Part shown: piece by piece, positions 35,503 through 44,336 of the stretch
Numbering within the stretch: the first letter of the stretch is position 1
Layout of the letters: each line of letters starts with the position of its first letter
DNA from: Nocardia sp. NBC_01327
GTDB taxonomy: Bacteria; Actinomycetota; Actinomycetes; Mycobacteriales; Mycobacteriaceae
NCBI RefSeq assembly: GCF_035958815.1
Contig: NZ_CP108383.1
Location: 7,998,001 to 8,062,000 of the forward strand
DNA: 64,000 bases
Direction: 5' to 3'
Notes under the pieces: generated by a model
Databases searched by the model: none
What the model saw: the letters and a program-made list of their open reading frames with translations, nothing else
What the model was told of the DNA's origin: nothing
Made by a program: the position numbers and the translations under genes

Positions 35503-38037
35503 TTAAGCGGTCATTTCCGGCAGGTCCGGAATTCCCAGCAGGACGGGAACCTTGCGGTCGCCGCTGTCGTCGAAGGCGATGGTCGGATCGGACTCCTCCG
35601 GCGCATTGACGAAGGTGACGAAGCGGGAGAGCTTCTCCTCGTCGTCGAGCACGGCCGCCCACTCGTCCCGGTAACCCGCGACATGGCGTTCCATGGCCGC
35701 TTCCAGCTCCTCGGCAATGCCGAGACTGTCCTCGCAGACCACCTGCTTGACGTAGTCGATACCGCCCTCGAGGGCCTCCTGCCAGGGCGCGGTGCGCTGC
35801 AGGCGATCCGCGGTGCGGATGTAGAACATCAGATAGCGGTCGATGTAGCGGATGAGCGTCTCGTCGTCGAGGGCTCCGGCCAGCAGCACCGCATGCTTCG
35901 GGGTGAGACCGCCATTACCGCCGACGTAGAGATTCCAGCCGTTCTCGGTGGCGATGACGCCGACATCCTTGCCGCGCGCCTCCGCGCACTCGCGGGCGCA
36001 TCCGGAGACCCCGAGCTTGATCTTGTGCGGGGACCGCAGCCCGCGGTAGCGCTTCTCCAGCAGCACCGCCATGCCGACCGAATCCTGCTGACCATAGCGG
36101 CACCAGGTGGAACCGACGCAGCTCTTCACGGTGCGCAGCGATTTGCCGTACGCGTGACCGGATTCCATGCCCACCTCGACCAGGCGCTTCCAGATCAGCG
36201 GCAGCTGCTCCACCCGCGCGCCGAACAGGTCGATGCGCTGACCGCCGGTGACCTTCACGTACAGGCCGAAATCCTTGGCGACCTGACCGATGGTGATGAG
36301 CTGATCGGCGGTGACCTCACCGCCGGGCATGCGCGGCACCACCGAATAGGTGCCGTTCTTCTGCAGATTCGCCAGGAAGTGGTCATTGGTGTCCTGCAGC
36401 GAGGCCTGCTCCCCGTCCAGGATGTGATCGCTGGAGGTCGAGGCCAGGATGGAGGCGACGGTCGGCTTGCAGATATCGCAGCCGGATCCGGCGCCGTACC
36501 TGGCGATCAGCGCCGAGAAGGTGCGCACGCCGGTGGACTGGACGATATGGAACAGCTCGGCCCGCGACTGGGTGAAGTGCTCGCACAGCGCCTTCGACTG
36601 CGCCACACCCGACTGCTCCAGCAGCTTCTTGAGCATGGGAACGCAACCGCCGCAGGAGGTTCCGGCATTGGTGCAGCTCTTGACGGCCGGCACATCGCAG
36701 GCGCCCTCGGCGATGGCGCCGCAGATGGCGCCCTTGGTCACATTGTTGCAGGAGCAGATCTGCGCATCATCGGGCAGTGTGTCCGCGCCCAATTCCGCAC
36801 CGGCCGGGGAGATGAGCGCGGCGGGTTCGGCCGGGAGCGGGCGGCCCACCAGCGGGCGCAGCGCCGAGTACTGGGCGGCATCGCCGACCAGAATGCCGCC
36901 GAGCAGCGTCTTGGCATCATCGGAGACAACAAGTTTCGCGTAGGTGCCCTTGGCGGCATCGTGCAGCACCACCGACAGCGCGCCCTCGGTCTTGGCGTGC
37001 GCGTCGCCGAAGCTGGCCACATCCACCCCGAGCAGCTTGAGCTTGGTGGACATATCCGCACCCGGGAATTCGCCTGCGCCGCCGAGCAATCGGTCCGCCA
37101 CGACCTCGGCGGTGCTGTAACCCGGTGCGACCAGGCCGTAGCAGACACCCTCCACCGCGGCGACCTCACCGATGGCGTAGATGCTCGGATCGGAGGTCCG
37201 CAGCCCGAGATCGGTGATGACACCGCCGCGCGGCCCGACCTCCAGCCCGGCCTCGCGGGCGATCTCGTCACGCGGGCGCACACCGGCGGCGAAAACCACC
37301 ATGGCGGTGCACAATTCGGTGCCGTCCGAGAGCGTAACGTTCAACCGCTCGGAAAGCGGTGCGTCCGTGACGGTTTCGATGGTCGAGGTGCCGACGCCGG
37401 TGTGCACGTGCAGACCCAGTTCGGTGACCAGCTGCGCCAGGATCGCGCCGCCGCCCTCGTCGATCTGCGCGGGCATGAGCCAGTTGTTGTACTCGACCAC
37501 GTGCGGGGTCATGCCCAGCAGGCGCAGTGCGTTGGCGGCCTCCAGGCCGAGCAGACCGCCGCCGACCACCACGCCGACCGCACCCGGACCGGCGGCCTCG
37601 GCGGTGGCGCGAATGCCGTCCAGATCCGCGAGCGTGCGGTAGACGAAGCATTCGGAAGTGTCGTGGCCCGGCACCGGCGGCACCCAGGCGTACGAACCGG
37701 TGGCGAGAACCAGTGCGTCGTAATCGATTACGTCGCCGGTGGAGGTGGTGACCTTGCGTGCGGCCTTGTCGATACTGTCGGCACGAACGCCCAGGCGCAC
37801 CCGCACCTGCGCGTCACCCTCGTAGCCATTGCCCGGCAGTGCGAGCGCGGAAGTCTCCCAGAGGCCCACGTAGGACGAGAGACCGACGCGGTCGTAGGCG
37901 GCCAGCGGCTCCTCGCTCAGCACGATGACCTGCCAGGCGTTCGCCTCGTCACGGGAGCGCAGCGCCTCCACGAAACGGTGTCCCACCATGCCGTGGCCGA
38001 CGACAACCGCTGTCTTGTGTCCGACTGTGTGCGTCAT
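35503..38037 (-). CDS. nirB: Nitrite reductase (NADH) large subunit NirB
   Basis: 844 residues. Order of domains: FAD/NAD(P) reductase (VVVGHGMVGHRF near the start, VGVVVGGGLLGLEAA, VVFAAGVRPRDE), a BFD-type [2Fe-2S] site (CSCNNVTKGAICGAI and CTNAGTSCGGC), then ferredoxin-nitrite/sulfite reductase domains with the siroheme/[4Fe-4S] cysteines CVGSTWC (C-x5-C) and CARECAE (C-x3-C). It reduces nitrite to ammonium with NADH. ATG 38037 follows AAAGGA; the open frame further upstream overlaps the end of narK and has no NirB character. Central gene of the nitrite assimilation operon. Confidence 0.96.
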   Translation of the reverse strand: MTHTVGHKTAVVVGHGMVGHRFVEALRSRDEANAWQVIVLSEEPLAAYDRVGLSSYVGLWETSALALPGNGYEGDAQVRVRLGVRADSIDKAARKVTTSTGDVIDYDALVLATGSYAWVPPVPGHDTSECFVYRTLADLDGIRATAEAAGPGAVGVVVGGGLLGLEAANALRLLGMTPHVVEYNNWLMPAQIDEGGGAILAQLVTELGLHVHTGVGTSTIETVTDAPLSERLNVTLSDGTELCTAMVVFAAGVRPRDEIAREAGLEVGPRGGVITDLGLRTSDPSIYAIGEVAAVEGVCYGLVAPGYSTAEVVADRLLGGAGEFPGADMSTKLKLLGVDVASFGDAHAKTEGALSVVLHDAAKGTYAKLVVSDDAKTLLGGILVGDAAQYSALRPLVGRPLPAEPAALISPAGAELGADTLPDDAQICSCNNVTKGAICGAIAEGACDVPAVKSCTNAGTSCGGCVPMLKKLLEQSGVAQSKALCEHFTQSRAELFHIVQSTGVRTFSALIARYGAGSGCDICKPTVASILASTSSDHILDGEQASLQDTNDHFLANLQKNGTYSVVPRMPGGEVTADQLITIGQVAKDFGLYVKVTGGQRIDLFGARVEQLPLIWKRLVEVGMESGHAYGKSLRTVKSCVGSTWCRYGQQDSVGMAVLLEKRYRGLRSPHKIKLGVSGCARECAEARGKDVGVIATENGWNLYVGGNGGLTPKHAVLLAGALDDETLIRYIDRYLMFYIRTADRLQRTAPWQEALEGGIDYVKQVVCEDSLGIAEELEAAMERHVAGYRDEWAAVLDDEEKLSRFVTFVNAPEESDPTIAFDDSGDRKVPVLLGIPDLPEMTA

Positions 38038-38063
38038 GACAGTCCTTTCGAGAAGTGTGCGGG

Positions 38064-39557
38064 TCAGACCCGGGCCGGCGTGCTGGACAGGGAATCGGAC
38101 TCTGCCGCTTCGGCTTCCAGCGCCGGCGCCGCGACATCGACGACCACGGCGGCGGGAGCGGCGGCATCGATGACCACGGCGGCGGGAGCCGCGGCGCGCG
38201 GGCGGCGCAGGAAGACCATCCAGCAGACCGCCCCGCACAGCACATAGAAGGCCATGAACACCCAGAAGGCGGTGGTGGCGGACTGGGTGGAGGCGTAGGA
38301 GGAGCGCAGCACCAGGTTGATGCCGACACCGCCCAGCGCGCCGACGGCGCCGACGAACCCGATGAGCGCACCGGAGCTGTTCTGCGCCCAGGCCGCCCGG
38401 GTCGCCGAATCACCGGGCAGGCTACGGGATTTCGCCTCGAACACCGAAGGAATGAGCTTGGTGACCGCACCGTTGCCGAAACCGGAGATGATGAACAGCG
38501 CGGTGAAACCGATGATGAGCGCCACCAGCACGCCGCCCTTCGGGCTGCCGGCGCCGTCGCCCGCGGTGCTGGCAACGGCCACCACCGCGGCCGCCGCCGT
38601 CATGGCGGTGAAGGTGTACAGCGTGACCTTGCCGCCGCCGATGCGGTCGGCCCACTTACCGCCGTACGGACGGGCCAGCGAACCGAGCAGCGGTCCGATG
38701 AAAGCGATCTGCGCGGCATGCAGCGCGGCGGCGGCGGCACTCGCGCCGCCCGCTTTGAAGCTGATCTGCAGCACCTGGCCGAAGGCGAAGCTGTAGCCGA
38801 TGAACGATCCGAAGGTGCCGATGTACAGGAACGCGATGGCCCACGACTGCGGCAGCCGCAGCGATTTGACCATGTAGGACAGGTCGGCCTTCTGGTTCCT
38901 GACATTGTCCATGTTCAGGGCCGCACCGAGCGCCGCGACCACGATCAGCGCCAGGTACACCAGGCAGACCGCCGAGGCATTGCCGTACGCGCTGCCGAGG
39001 GTCGCGATGACCACCAGGCCGACCACCTGAATAGCGGGCACGCCGATATTGCCGCCGCCCGCGTTCATCCCCAGCGCCCAGCCCTTGAGCCGCTGCGGAT
39101 AGAAGACATTGATATTCGCCATCGACGAGGAGAAATTGCCGCCGCCCAGACCCGCGAAGGCCGCGATGATCAGGAACGTCGTATACGAGGTGCCCGGCTT
39201 GTTGATGAAGTACAGGGTCAGCAGCACCGGCGCCAGCAGCGCCAGCGCGCTCACAATGGTCCAGTTGCGACCGCCGAACTTCGCGGTGGCGACGGTGTAC
39301 GGAATCCGCATGATGCCGCCGACCAGGGTGGGCACCGCGCCCAGAAAGAATTTGCCCGCCGTATCGATATGGAAGACGGCCGTGGGCATGAACAGCACCA
39401 TGACCGACCAGATCGACCACACCGAGAATCCGACGTGCTCGGCGAAGACCGACCAGATCAGATTGCGGCGCGCGATGGTCTTACCACCGGCCTCCCAGGC
39501 ATCGACATCCTCGGCGTCCCAGTGTTCGATGTCGCGATTGCGCGTCAGCAGCTGCAC
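38064..39557 (-). CDS. Nitrate/nitrite transporter, NarK family (MFS)
   Basis: 497 residues from GTG 39557, preferred because AGGAGG lies 4-5 nt upstream; ATG 39611 lacks such a site. About 12 membrane helices. The NarK signature is present twice as Gly/Asn-rich stretches (FAGLGGGNFSSSMANINVFYP in the first half; VISGFGNGAVTKL-like in the second). It imports nitrate or nitrite, or exports nitrite, and stands first in the operon narK-nirB-nirD-hemD-like-cbiX. The C-terminus ends in a cytoplasmic Ala/Val-rich tail with an internal repeat (PAAVVIDAAA / PAAVVVDVAA). It resembles narK3 beside Rv0260c in M. tuberculosis. Confidence 0.92.
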   Translation of the reverse strand: MQLLTRNRDIEHWDAEDVDAWEAGGKTIARRNLIWSVFAEHVGFSVWSIWSVMVLFMPTAVFHIDTAGKFFLGAVPTLVGGIMRIPYTVATAKFGGRNWTIVSALALLAPVLLTLYFINKPGTSYTTFLIIAAFAGLGGGNFSSSMANINVFYPQRLKGWALGMNAGGGNIGVPAIQVVGLVVIATLGSAYGNASAVCLVYLALIVVAALGAALNMDNVRNQKADLSYMVKSLRLPQSWAIAFLYIGTFGSFIGYSFAFGQVLQISFKAGGASAAAAALHAAQIAFIGPLLGSLARPYGGKWADRIGGGKVTLYTFTAMTAAAAVVAVASTAGDGAGSPKGGVLVALIIGFTALFIISGFGNGAVTKLIPSVFEAKSRSLPGDSATRAAWAQNSSGALIGFVGAVGALGGVGINLVLRSSYASTQSATTAFWVFMAFYVLCGAVCWMVFLRRPRAAAPAAVVIDAAAPAAVVVDVAAPALEAEAAESDSLSSTPARV

Positions 39558-39655
39558 GGCCCCTCCTGAAATCTGAATGACCTCAAGGTAGGAAACCGGT
39601 ATTGCCGTCATGCTTGCGCGCAATGACCGTCAAATCAACGGTTGCTCACGTTTAC

Positions 39656-39689
39656 CCGAACCGTTCGGTGAGACGGTGAGACCTCACCG
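39656..39689. promoter_or_regulatory. Two inverted repeats upstream of the narK-nirBD operon
   Basis: A 13-bp palindrome CCGAAC-C-GTTCGG (39656-39668) and an inverted repeat CGGTGAG-AC-CTCACCG (39674-39689) lie about 100 nt upstream of the narK start and just behind the CynX-type gene. The CGGTGAGA sequence also occurs in direct repeat. They may be operators for the nitrite operon, or the second may end the upstream transcript. Confidence 0.45.
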
Positions 39690-39712
39690 CCACACAATTC
39701 CGACTGTGCGAA

Positions 39713-41017
39713 TTATGCCCAGGTGTCTTCGAGCATGCGCGGCTTGCACGCCAGCCAGGCGCCCGCGAGCAGCACCAGCACCGCGACCACCAGCAGCGCG
39801 AACGGCGCCAGCCAGCCGCCGGTCACCGAATGCAGTGCGCCGAACAGCACCGGACCCAGGCAGGCCACGGCGTAGCCGACACCCTGGGTGAAGCCCGACA
39901 GTGCGGCCGAGCCGGCGGAGGTGCGGGTGCGCAGATTGATCAGGGTCAGCGCCATGGGGAAGGTCGACGGGCCCAGGCCCAGCAGCAGCACCCACACCAG
40001 AGGCGCGGCCATCGGGGCGATCAGCAGTCCGGCGAAGCCCGCGAAGAAGAAGCCGGCACAGGCGATGACCACCGGGAACGGATTCGCCATGCGGCCCACC
40101 ACAATCGGTGCGCTGAGCGCCGCGACCAGGCCGATGAGCGCGAAGATGCCGACCATGCTGCCGCCGAAGGAGGCGCTCGCACCGGCGTCGGAGAAGATCT
40201 TCGGCATCCACGTGAACATGGAGTACGTGATCAGCGAGGTCATGCCGAACATCAGGGCCATGCCCCAGGCCAGCGAGGACTTCCACACCCGGCCCGTGGA
40301 TTCGACTGCGTCGGCGGGCATTTCGGTGCTGTCCGCGCGGGCGTGATCACGGCGGATGCGCAGGACGCCCAGCCACGGCAGCATGGCGATGAGCGGCAGA
40401 ATCGCCCACAGCCCCAGCGAGATCCGCCAGCCGTGCGCCTGTGCGATCGGCACCGCCACCAGCGCCGGGATCACCGTGCCCAGCTGCACCATGACGATGT
40501 AGACCGAGCTCAGCAGTGCCAGGCGGTCGGAGAAGTAGCGTTTGACCAGCGGCGGGATCACCACATTGCCGATACCCATACCGGTCAGGGCCAGCGCCGA
40601 GAAGACCAGCAGTTCCCAGGTGTCGGGGACCACCGCGCGAATCGCGGATCCGGCGGCGGTCATGCCCATGGCGACCAGCGCCGTGGTCTCGAGGCCCAGC
40701 CGCCGGGAAAGAATGGGGGTGAGCAGCCCGGCAGCGGCGAACATGGCGGTCGGGATCATGCCGAAGACGCCGACAACCGCGGTGCCGTACCCGATATCCG
40801 TGCCGATCCGGTCGGCCAGCGGGGTGAATGCGGTGACCGCGATGCGCAGGGTGAGCGCGGACATGATGAGCGCGGCGAGTACCAGGAGCCGCCCCTCGAC
40901 GAGGGAGCGCTTGCGGATCACCCGATCGACGGCGATCTCCTGCGGTCGGGCAGCAGAACGGCCCCCGGCGGGGGCCGTCTCGTCGTGCAGCGTCTCGGCA
41001 CTCAGCGTCACAGTCAC
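39713..41017 (-). CDS. MFS transporter, CynX/NimT-like
   Basis: 434 residues from GTG 41017, where a promoter predicts a leaderless transcript; a TTG at 41053 would be longer. Twelve membrane helices begin at LLVLAALIMSALTLRIAVTAF. The pattern (VTAFTPLADRIGTDIGYGT, MGIGNVVIPPLVKRYFSDR) is the CynX/NimT branch, which includes a cyanate transporter and 2-nitroimidazole exporter. The cargo is unknown. The divergent GntR gene 65 nt away is the likely regulator. It sits between two nitrate/nitrite transporter genes, so a nitrogen-related anion is a reasonable guess. Confidence 0.88.
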   Translation of the reverse strand: MTVTLSAETLHDETAPAGGRSAARPQEIAVDRVIRKRSLVEGRLLVLAALIMSALTLRIAVTAFTPLADRIGTDIGYGTAVVGVFGMIPTAMFAAAGLLTPILSRRLGLETTALVAMGMTAAGSAIRAVVPDTWELLVFSALALTGMGIGNVVIPPLVKRYFSDRLALLSSVYIVMVQLGTVIPALVAVPIAQAHGWRISLGLWAILPLIAMLPWLGVLRIRRDHARADSTEMPADAVESTGRVWKSSLAWGMALMFGMTSLITYSMFTWMPKIFSDAGASASFGGSMVGIFALIGLVAALSAPIVVGRMANPFPVVIACAGFFFAGFAGLLIAPMAAPLVWVLLLGLGPSTFPMALTLINLRTRTSAGSAALSGFTQGVGYAVACLGPVLFGALHSVTGGWLAPFALLVVAVLVLLAGAWLACKPRMLEDTWA

Positions 41018-41082
41018 CACAAAATCATAGGATGACCCGATGATGTGATGCAACGAATGTGAGGCACGGTACGCTGACTCCC
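41018..41082. promoter_or_regulatory. Divergent promoters for the CynX-like and GntR genes
   Basis: On the minus strand TTGCAT (41053-41048) and TATGAT (41029-41024) are 18 nt apart, and the expected start point falls on the G of GTG 41017, so the mRNA would be leaderless. On the plus strand TACGCT (41070-41075) would likewise place the start near GTG 41083. Regulatory sites for GntR must lie in these 65 nt, but I cannot single one out. Confidence 0.55.
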
Positions 41083-41754
41083 GTGCAACCAGTCCGACGC
41101 ACCAGCCTCATCGCCCAGGTCACCGAGCAGCTGCGTGCCGAAATCCGTTCCGGCCGTTGGTCCGTCGGCTCGCGTATCCCCACCGAGCCGGAGCTGACCG
41201 AACTCACCGGCACCGGCCGCAATACCGTGCGCGAAGCCGTCCAGGCGCTCGTGCACGCGGGCATGCTCGAGCGCAGGCAGGGTTCCGGGACCTATGTGAT
41301 CTCCACCTCAACGCTCGGCGGCACCCTCGCCGAATACTTCGCCGACGCCCAGCAGCGCGACATCCTCGAATTGCGGCAGGCCCTGGACACCACCGCCGCC
41401 GCCCTCGCCGCCCGGCGCCGCGACGCCGGCGATATCGCCGACCTGGAACGACTGCTCGAGGATCGCCGCGCGACCTGGGACGACAATTTCGACGCCGCCA
41501 TCGAGGCGGATGTGCAGCTGCACCGCGCCATCGTGGTCGCCAGCCACAATGCGGTGTACCTCGAGTTCTACGACTCGCTGCTGCCCATCATCGAGGCCGT
41601 CATCCGCTCCCGCTCCGAAAAGGCGGGGGCGGCCTATCATGACGAACACGCCGAACTGGTGCGGGCCGTCATCGACGGCGACCCGGAAGGCGCTGCGCGC
41701 GCGGCCAATTGCTTCCTCAGCTCACTGATCGCCGAATTTCCGGACGCACGATAA
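41083..41754 (+). CDS. GntR-family regulator, FadR subfamily
   Basis: 223 residues from GTG 41083. N-terminal winged helix: AQVTEQLRAEIRSGRWSVG, IPTEPELTELTGTGRNTVREAVQALVHAGMLERRQGSGTYV. The C-terminal FCD domain is all-helical (DILELRQALDTTAAALAARR) with likely metal/ligand His residues in LHRAIVVASHN and HDEHAELVRAV. FadR-type regulators sense organic acids or other small metabolites. Adjacent and divergent to the CynX-like transporter, which it probably controls. Confidence 0.9.
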   Translation: MQPVRRTSLIAQVTEQLRAEIRSGRWSVGSRIPTEPELTELTGTGRNTVREAVQALVHAGMLERRQGSGTYVISTSTLGGTLAEYFADAQQRDILELRQALDTTAAALAARRRDAGDIADLERLLEDRRATWDDNFDAAIEADVQLHRAIVVASHNAVYLEFYDSLLPIIEAVIRSRSEKAGAAYHDEHAELVRAVIDGDPEGAARAANCFLSSLIAEFPDAR

Positions 41755-41880
41755 ATCCTCGGGGTAACCGGGAGGTCACCACGTGCGGCACCGGAAGGTG
41801 AGCCGGAATTACCTCTTTCGTCACCGGAAAACCCCTGTGCGTAACCAGTACTTCGTACGGTGAACGCGACCGCAGGGACC

Positions 41881-41906
41881 TTCTCCCGGAACACATTCCG
41901 GGAGAA
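41881..41906 (+). promoter_or_regulatory. RNA hairpin over a ribosome site in the nitrate transporter leader
   Basis: A perfect 11-bp stem (TTCTCCCGGAA / TTCCGGGAGAA) with a CACA loop. Its right arm contains GGGAG, placed 5 nt before ATG 41910, one of two in-frame starts of the transporter gene. Folding would hide this ribosome site and leave the second start (ATG 41946). It may act as a translational switch or as part of a terminator/antiterminator. Confidence 0.55.
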
Positions 41907-41945
41907 CCGATGAGGGCGGTCGGTAGTGCGAGAGGAACACTGCAG

Positions 41946-43412
41946 ATGGCAACGGTAGAGGCGCCGGAGTCCACTTTCCGATATCAGCAACGAGGCCGGT
42001 GGATCGATCACTGGGAGCCGGACAATAATGAATTCTGGGAGAACGGCGGACAACAAACCGCCCGCAAGAATCTGATCTTCTCGGTATTCGCCGAAAATCT
42101 CGGGTTCAGCATCTGGGTACTGTGGGCCAGCGTCGTCACGGTGATGGGCTCGGCCGGATTCGACTTCCTCGCCGGACTCGGCAAGGGCAATCCCACCGCC
42201 GTGAGCAATGCGCTGCTGCTCACCTCCATGCCGACGCTTGTCGGTGCGGCACTGCGCATTCCGTACACCTTCGCCATTCCGCGCTTCGGCGGCCGCGCGT
42301 TCACGATCTTCAGCGCGGGCATGCTGCTGATCCCCACCCTCGGGCTGGTCTGGTTCATCAATGAGCCGCATACGCCCATGTGGGTGTTCGTGGTGCTGGC
42401 CGCGCTCGCCGGTGTCGGCGGCGGCAACTTCTCCTCGTCGATGGCGAATATCAACTTCTTCTACCCCGAGGGTAAGAAGGGCACCGCCCTGGGCATCAAT
42501 GCCGCGGGCGGCAATCTCGGTGTGGCGCAGACACAGCTGTTCGTCCCACTGATCATCACCCTCGGCACGCAGATCATGGCCAAGGACGCGGGCGGTTACC
42601 GGTTCGGCATCACACTGTCGGTGCTGGTGTGGATTCCGTTCATCCTCATCGCCATGGTCGGTGCGCTGCGGTACATGGACTCGCTCTCCGGCGCGAAATC
42701 CGATGGGACGTCGTACAAACTGGCGCTCGTCAATCCGCACACCTGGGTGATGGCCGTGCTCTACGTCGGCACCTTCGGATCGTTCATCGGCTACTCCTTC
42801 GCCTTCCCGACGCTGCTCAAAGCCAATTTCCCGGATCTGGCCAAGATCGGCTGGATGGGGACGCTCGGCAATCTCGCCTTCCTGGGCGCGCTCGTCGGTT
42901 CCATGAGCCGGCCCTTCGGCGGCTGGGTCTCCGATAGGCTCAGCGGCGCGAAGATCACCCTCTACGTCTTCGCCGGAATGGCGGTCGCGACCCTGCTCAT
43001 CATGGCGTCGCTGTCGGCGAAAAGCTTTCCGCTGTTCCTGATTTCGTTCCTGCTGCTGTTCGCGCTCTCCGGGGTCGGCAATGGTTCCACCTACCGGATG
43101 ATCCCGATGATCTTCACCGCGGAGGCTCGTCGCCGCGCCTCGGAGACCGGGCAGGACATCAGCGCCGCGCTGACCTCCGCCAAGCGGCAGGCGGGTGCGG
43201 CCATCGGCGTCATCGGGGCGGTCGGGGCCGCGGGCGGCTGGGTGCTGCAGCAGGCCCTGCGACTCTCGGGCCTGCACTACGGCAATATGAATCCCGCCTT
43301 CTGGGGCTATGTTGTCGCGTATCTCGCCATGGGCGGGCTGACCTGGTGGTTCTACCTGCGCTCGTCGTTCGCCACCAGCCGCGCACCGTCGCTGGCGCAC
43401 GCCAACGTGTAG
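41946..43412 (+). CDS. Nitrate/nitrite transporter, NarK/NasA family (second copy)
   Basis: 488 residues from ATG 41946 (GAGGA upstream), or 500 from ATG 41910, whose ribosome site lies in a hairpin. About 12 membrane helices; signature AALAGVGGGNFSSSMANINFF in the first half and FALSGVGNGSTYRMIPMIF in the second. The N-terminus (RGRWIDHWEPDNNEFWENGG) resembles the paralogue at 38064-39557. It is monocistronic, ended by a strong bidirectional terminator. Having two copies suggests different roles, such as nitrate uptake and nitrite exchange. Confidence 0.92.
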   Translation: MATVEAPESTFRYQQRGRWIDHWEPDNNEFWENGGQQTARKNLIFSVFAENLGFSIWVLWASVVTVMGSAGFDFLAGLGKGNPTAVSNALLLTSMPTLVGAALRIPYTFAIPRFGGRAFTIFSAGMLLIPTLGLVWFINEPHTPMWVFVVLAALAGVGGGNFSSSMANINFFYPEGKKGTALGINAAGGNLGVAQTQLFVPLIITLGTQIMAKDAGGYRFGITLSVLVWIPFILIAMVGALRYMDSLSGAKSDGTSYKLALVNPHTWVMAVLYVGTFGSFIGYSFAFPTLLKANFPDLAKIGWMGTLGNLAFLGALVGSMSRPFGGWVSDRLSGAKITLYVFAGMAVATLLIMASLSAKSFPLFLISFLLLFALSGVGNGSTYRMIPMIFTAEARRRASETGQDISAALTSAKRQAGAAIGVIGAVGAAGGWVLQQALRLSGLHYGNMNPAFWGYVVAYLAMGGLTWWFYLRSSFATSRAPSLAHANV

Positions 43413-43424
43413 CACTCCACCCGA

Positions 43425-43469
43425 AAACGACTGTCGCGCCGAGCAATTCGCTCGGCGCGACAGTCGTTT
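43425..43469. terminator. Bidirectional terminator with a 20-bp perfect stem
   Basis: The 20-nt arms (43425-43444 and 43450-43469, ending AAACGACTGT...CCGAGC and its complement) pair perfectly around a 5-nt AATTC loop. Terminal A and T runs make it work in both directions. It separates the convergent nitrate transporter and Rv3205c-type genes. Confidence 0.9.
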
Positions 43470-43481
43470 CGGCGCATTCGC

Positions 43482-44336
43482 CTACAGCAGCAGGCGGATT
43501 CGATCGGCGGTGCGGCCCAGACCCGGGAAGGCCTCCGGGGTCGAACGCGGGTGCAGGGCATGCACCGCGAGGCGGAACATGACCGCGCGCACCAGCATTT
43601 GCGGCCACTCGGGCAGACTCCCCCAGCGCTCCAGCAGTCCGTCGTCGGCGCCGCCCCACGACAGGGCGTCGACCACTATCACCGCCGCGGCCCAGGGCGC
43701 GGGCCGCCAGTACGGGGTGATGTCGGTGAGGCCGGGCGCGAGCCCGCCGCCGGCGAAGAGCACGGTGCCGAACAGATCGCCGTGCACCAGCTGCGGCGGT
43801 GTCGCCACCGGCTTGCGCAGAGTCGAGAGCTGAGTGATCAGGTGCAGGCTGCGGTCGCCGTCGGGTGAGGTGGCCGGCAGCATGCCGCCGACCTTGAGGC
43901 TGCGCAGCGGTACCGCCTCCCAGGCGGCGCGGTCGGCAGCGGCGAAAACATCCACATCGACCCACGGCGCCACCGGCGCCTGCGCCAGGAAGCGCGGGCG
44001 CTCCAGCTGCTGCGTCACCTTGTGCAGTCGCAGCGACAGCGACACCACCTCGTCGTGCCGGGGTTCCGGCACGCCGTCCAGATAGGTGTCACCGCGCCAG
44101 CCGGAGACGACATATCGGCCGTCGGTGGCGCGCACGGGCCGCGCCAGACGCAGCCCGTCGACCCGCAGCGTCTCGCGCACCTTCGCCGACCAGGCGGCAC
44201 GCGCATGATCGGTCACCGGGCTCAGTACCACATCGCCGCACCGCCAGCCGCCGTCCCAGTTCCCCAGCGGAACCGGCGCGACTTCGCGCAACCCGAAGGT
44301 TGAGCGCACGTGCTCGGGAGGTTCCACAGCAGTCAT
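43482..44336 (-). CDS. TIGR02569-type actinobacterial protein (Rv3205c-like), aminoglycoside-phosphotransferase-like fold
   Basis: 284 residues from ATG 44336 (GTG 44342 also possible). The sequence follows a phosphotransferase-like plan: GGWRCGDVVLSPV near the start, RLHKVTQQL, then VHGDLFGTVLFAGGGLAPGLTDITPYWRP, which matches the HGD-x4-N...D catalytic stretch of APH-type kinases but lacks the usual Asn. It may therefore be inactive as a kinase. The gene is conserved beside moeZ in mycobacteria. It marks where the conserved block resumes after the accessory region. Function unknown. Confidence 0.8.
   Translation of the reverse strand: MTAVEPPEHVRSTFGLREVAPVPLGNWDGGWRCGDVVLSPVTDHARAAWSAKVRETLRVDGLRLARPVRATDGRYVVSGWRGDTYLDGVPEPRHDEVVSLSLRLHKVTQQLERPRFLAQAPVAPWVDVDVFAAADRAAWEAVPLRSLKVGGMLPATSPDGDRSLHLITQLSTLRKPVATPPQLVHGDLFGTVLFAGGGLAPGLTDITPYWRPAPWAAAVIVVDALSWGGADDGLLERWGSLPEWPQMLVRAVMFRLAVHALHPRSTPEAFPGLGRTADRIRLLL

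Noticed and set aside
35497..38247. 916-codon open frame on the plus strand
   Set aside because: Antisense to nirB, which carries all expected cofactor motifs.
39656..39668. GlnR binding box upstream of narK
   Set aside because: The spacing of AC dinucleotides and GTnAC/GnAAC boxes does not match the known consensus; only the palindrome is clear.
41881..41906. Standard ANTAR-binding hairpin
   Set aside because: The loop sequence lacks the required G at position four, and no clear second hairpin is present; kept only as a generic leader hairpin.
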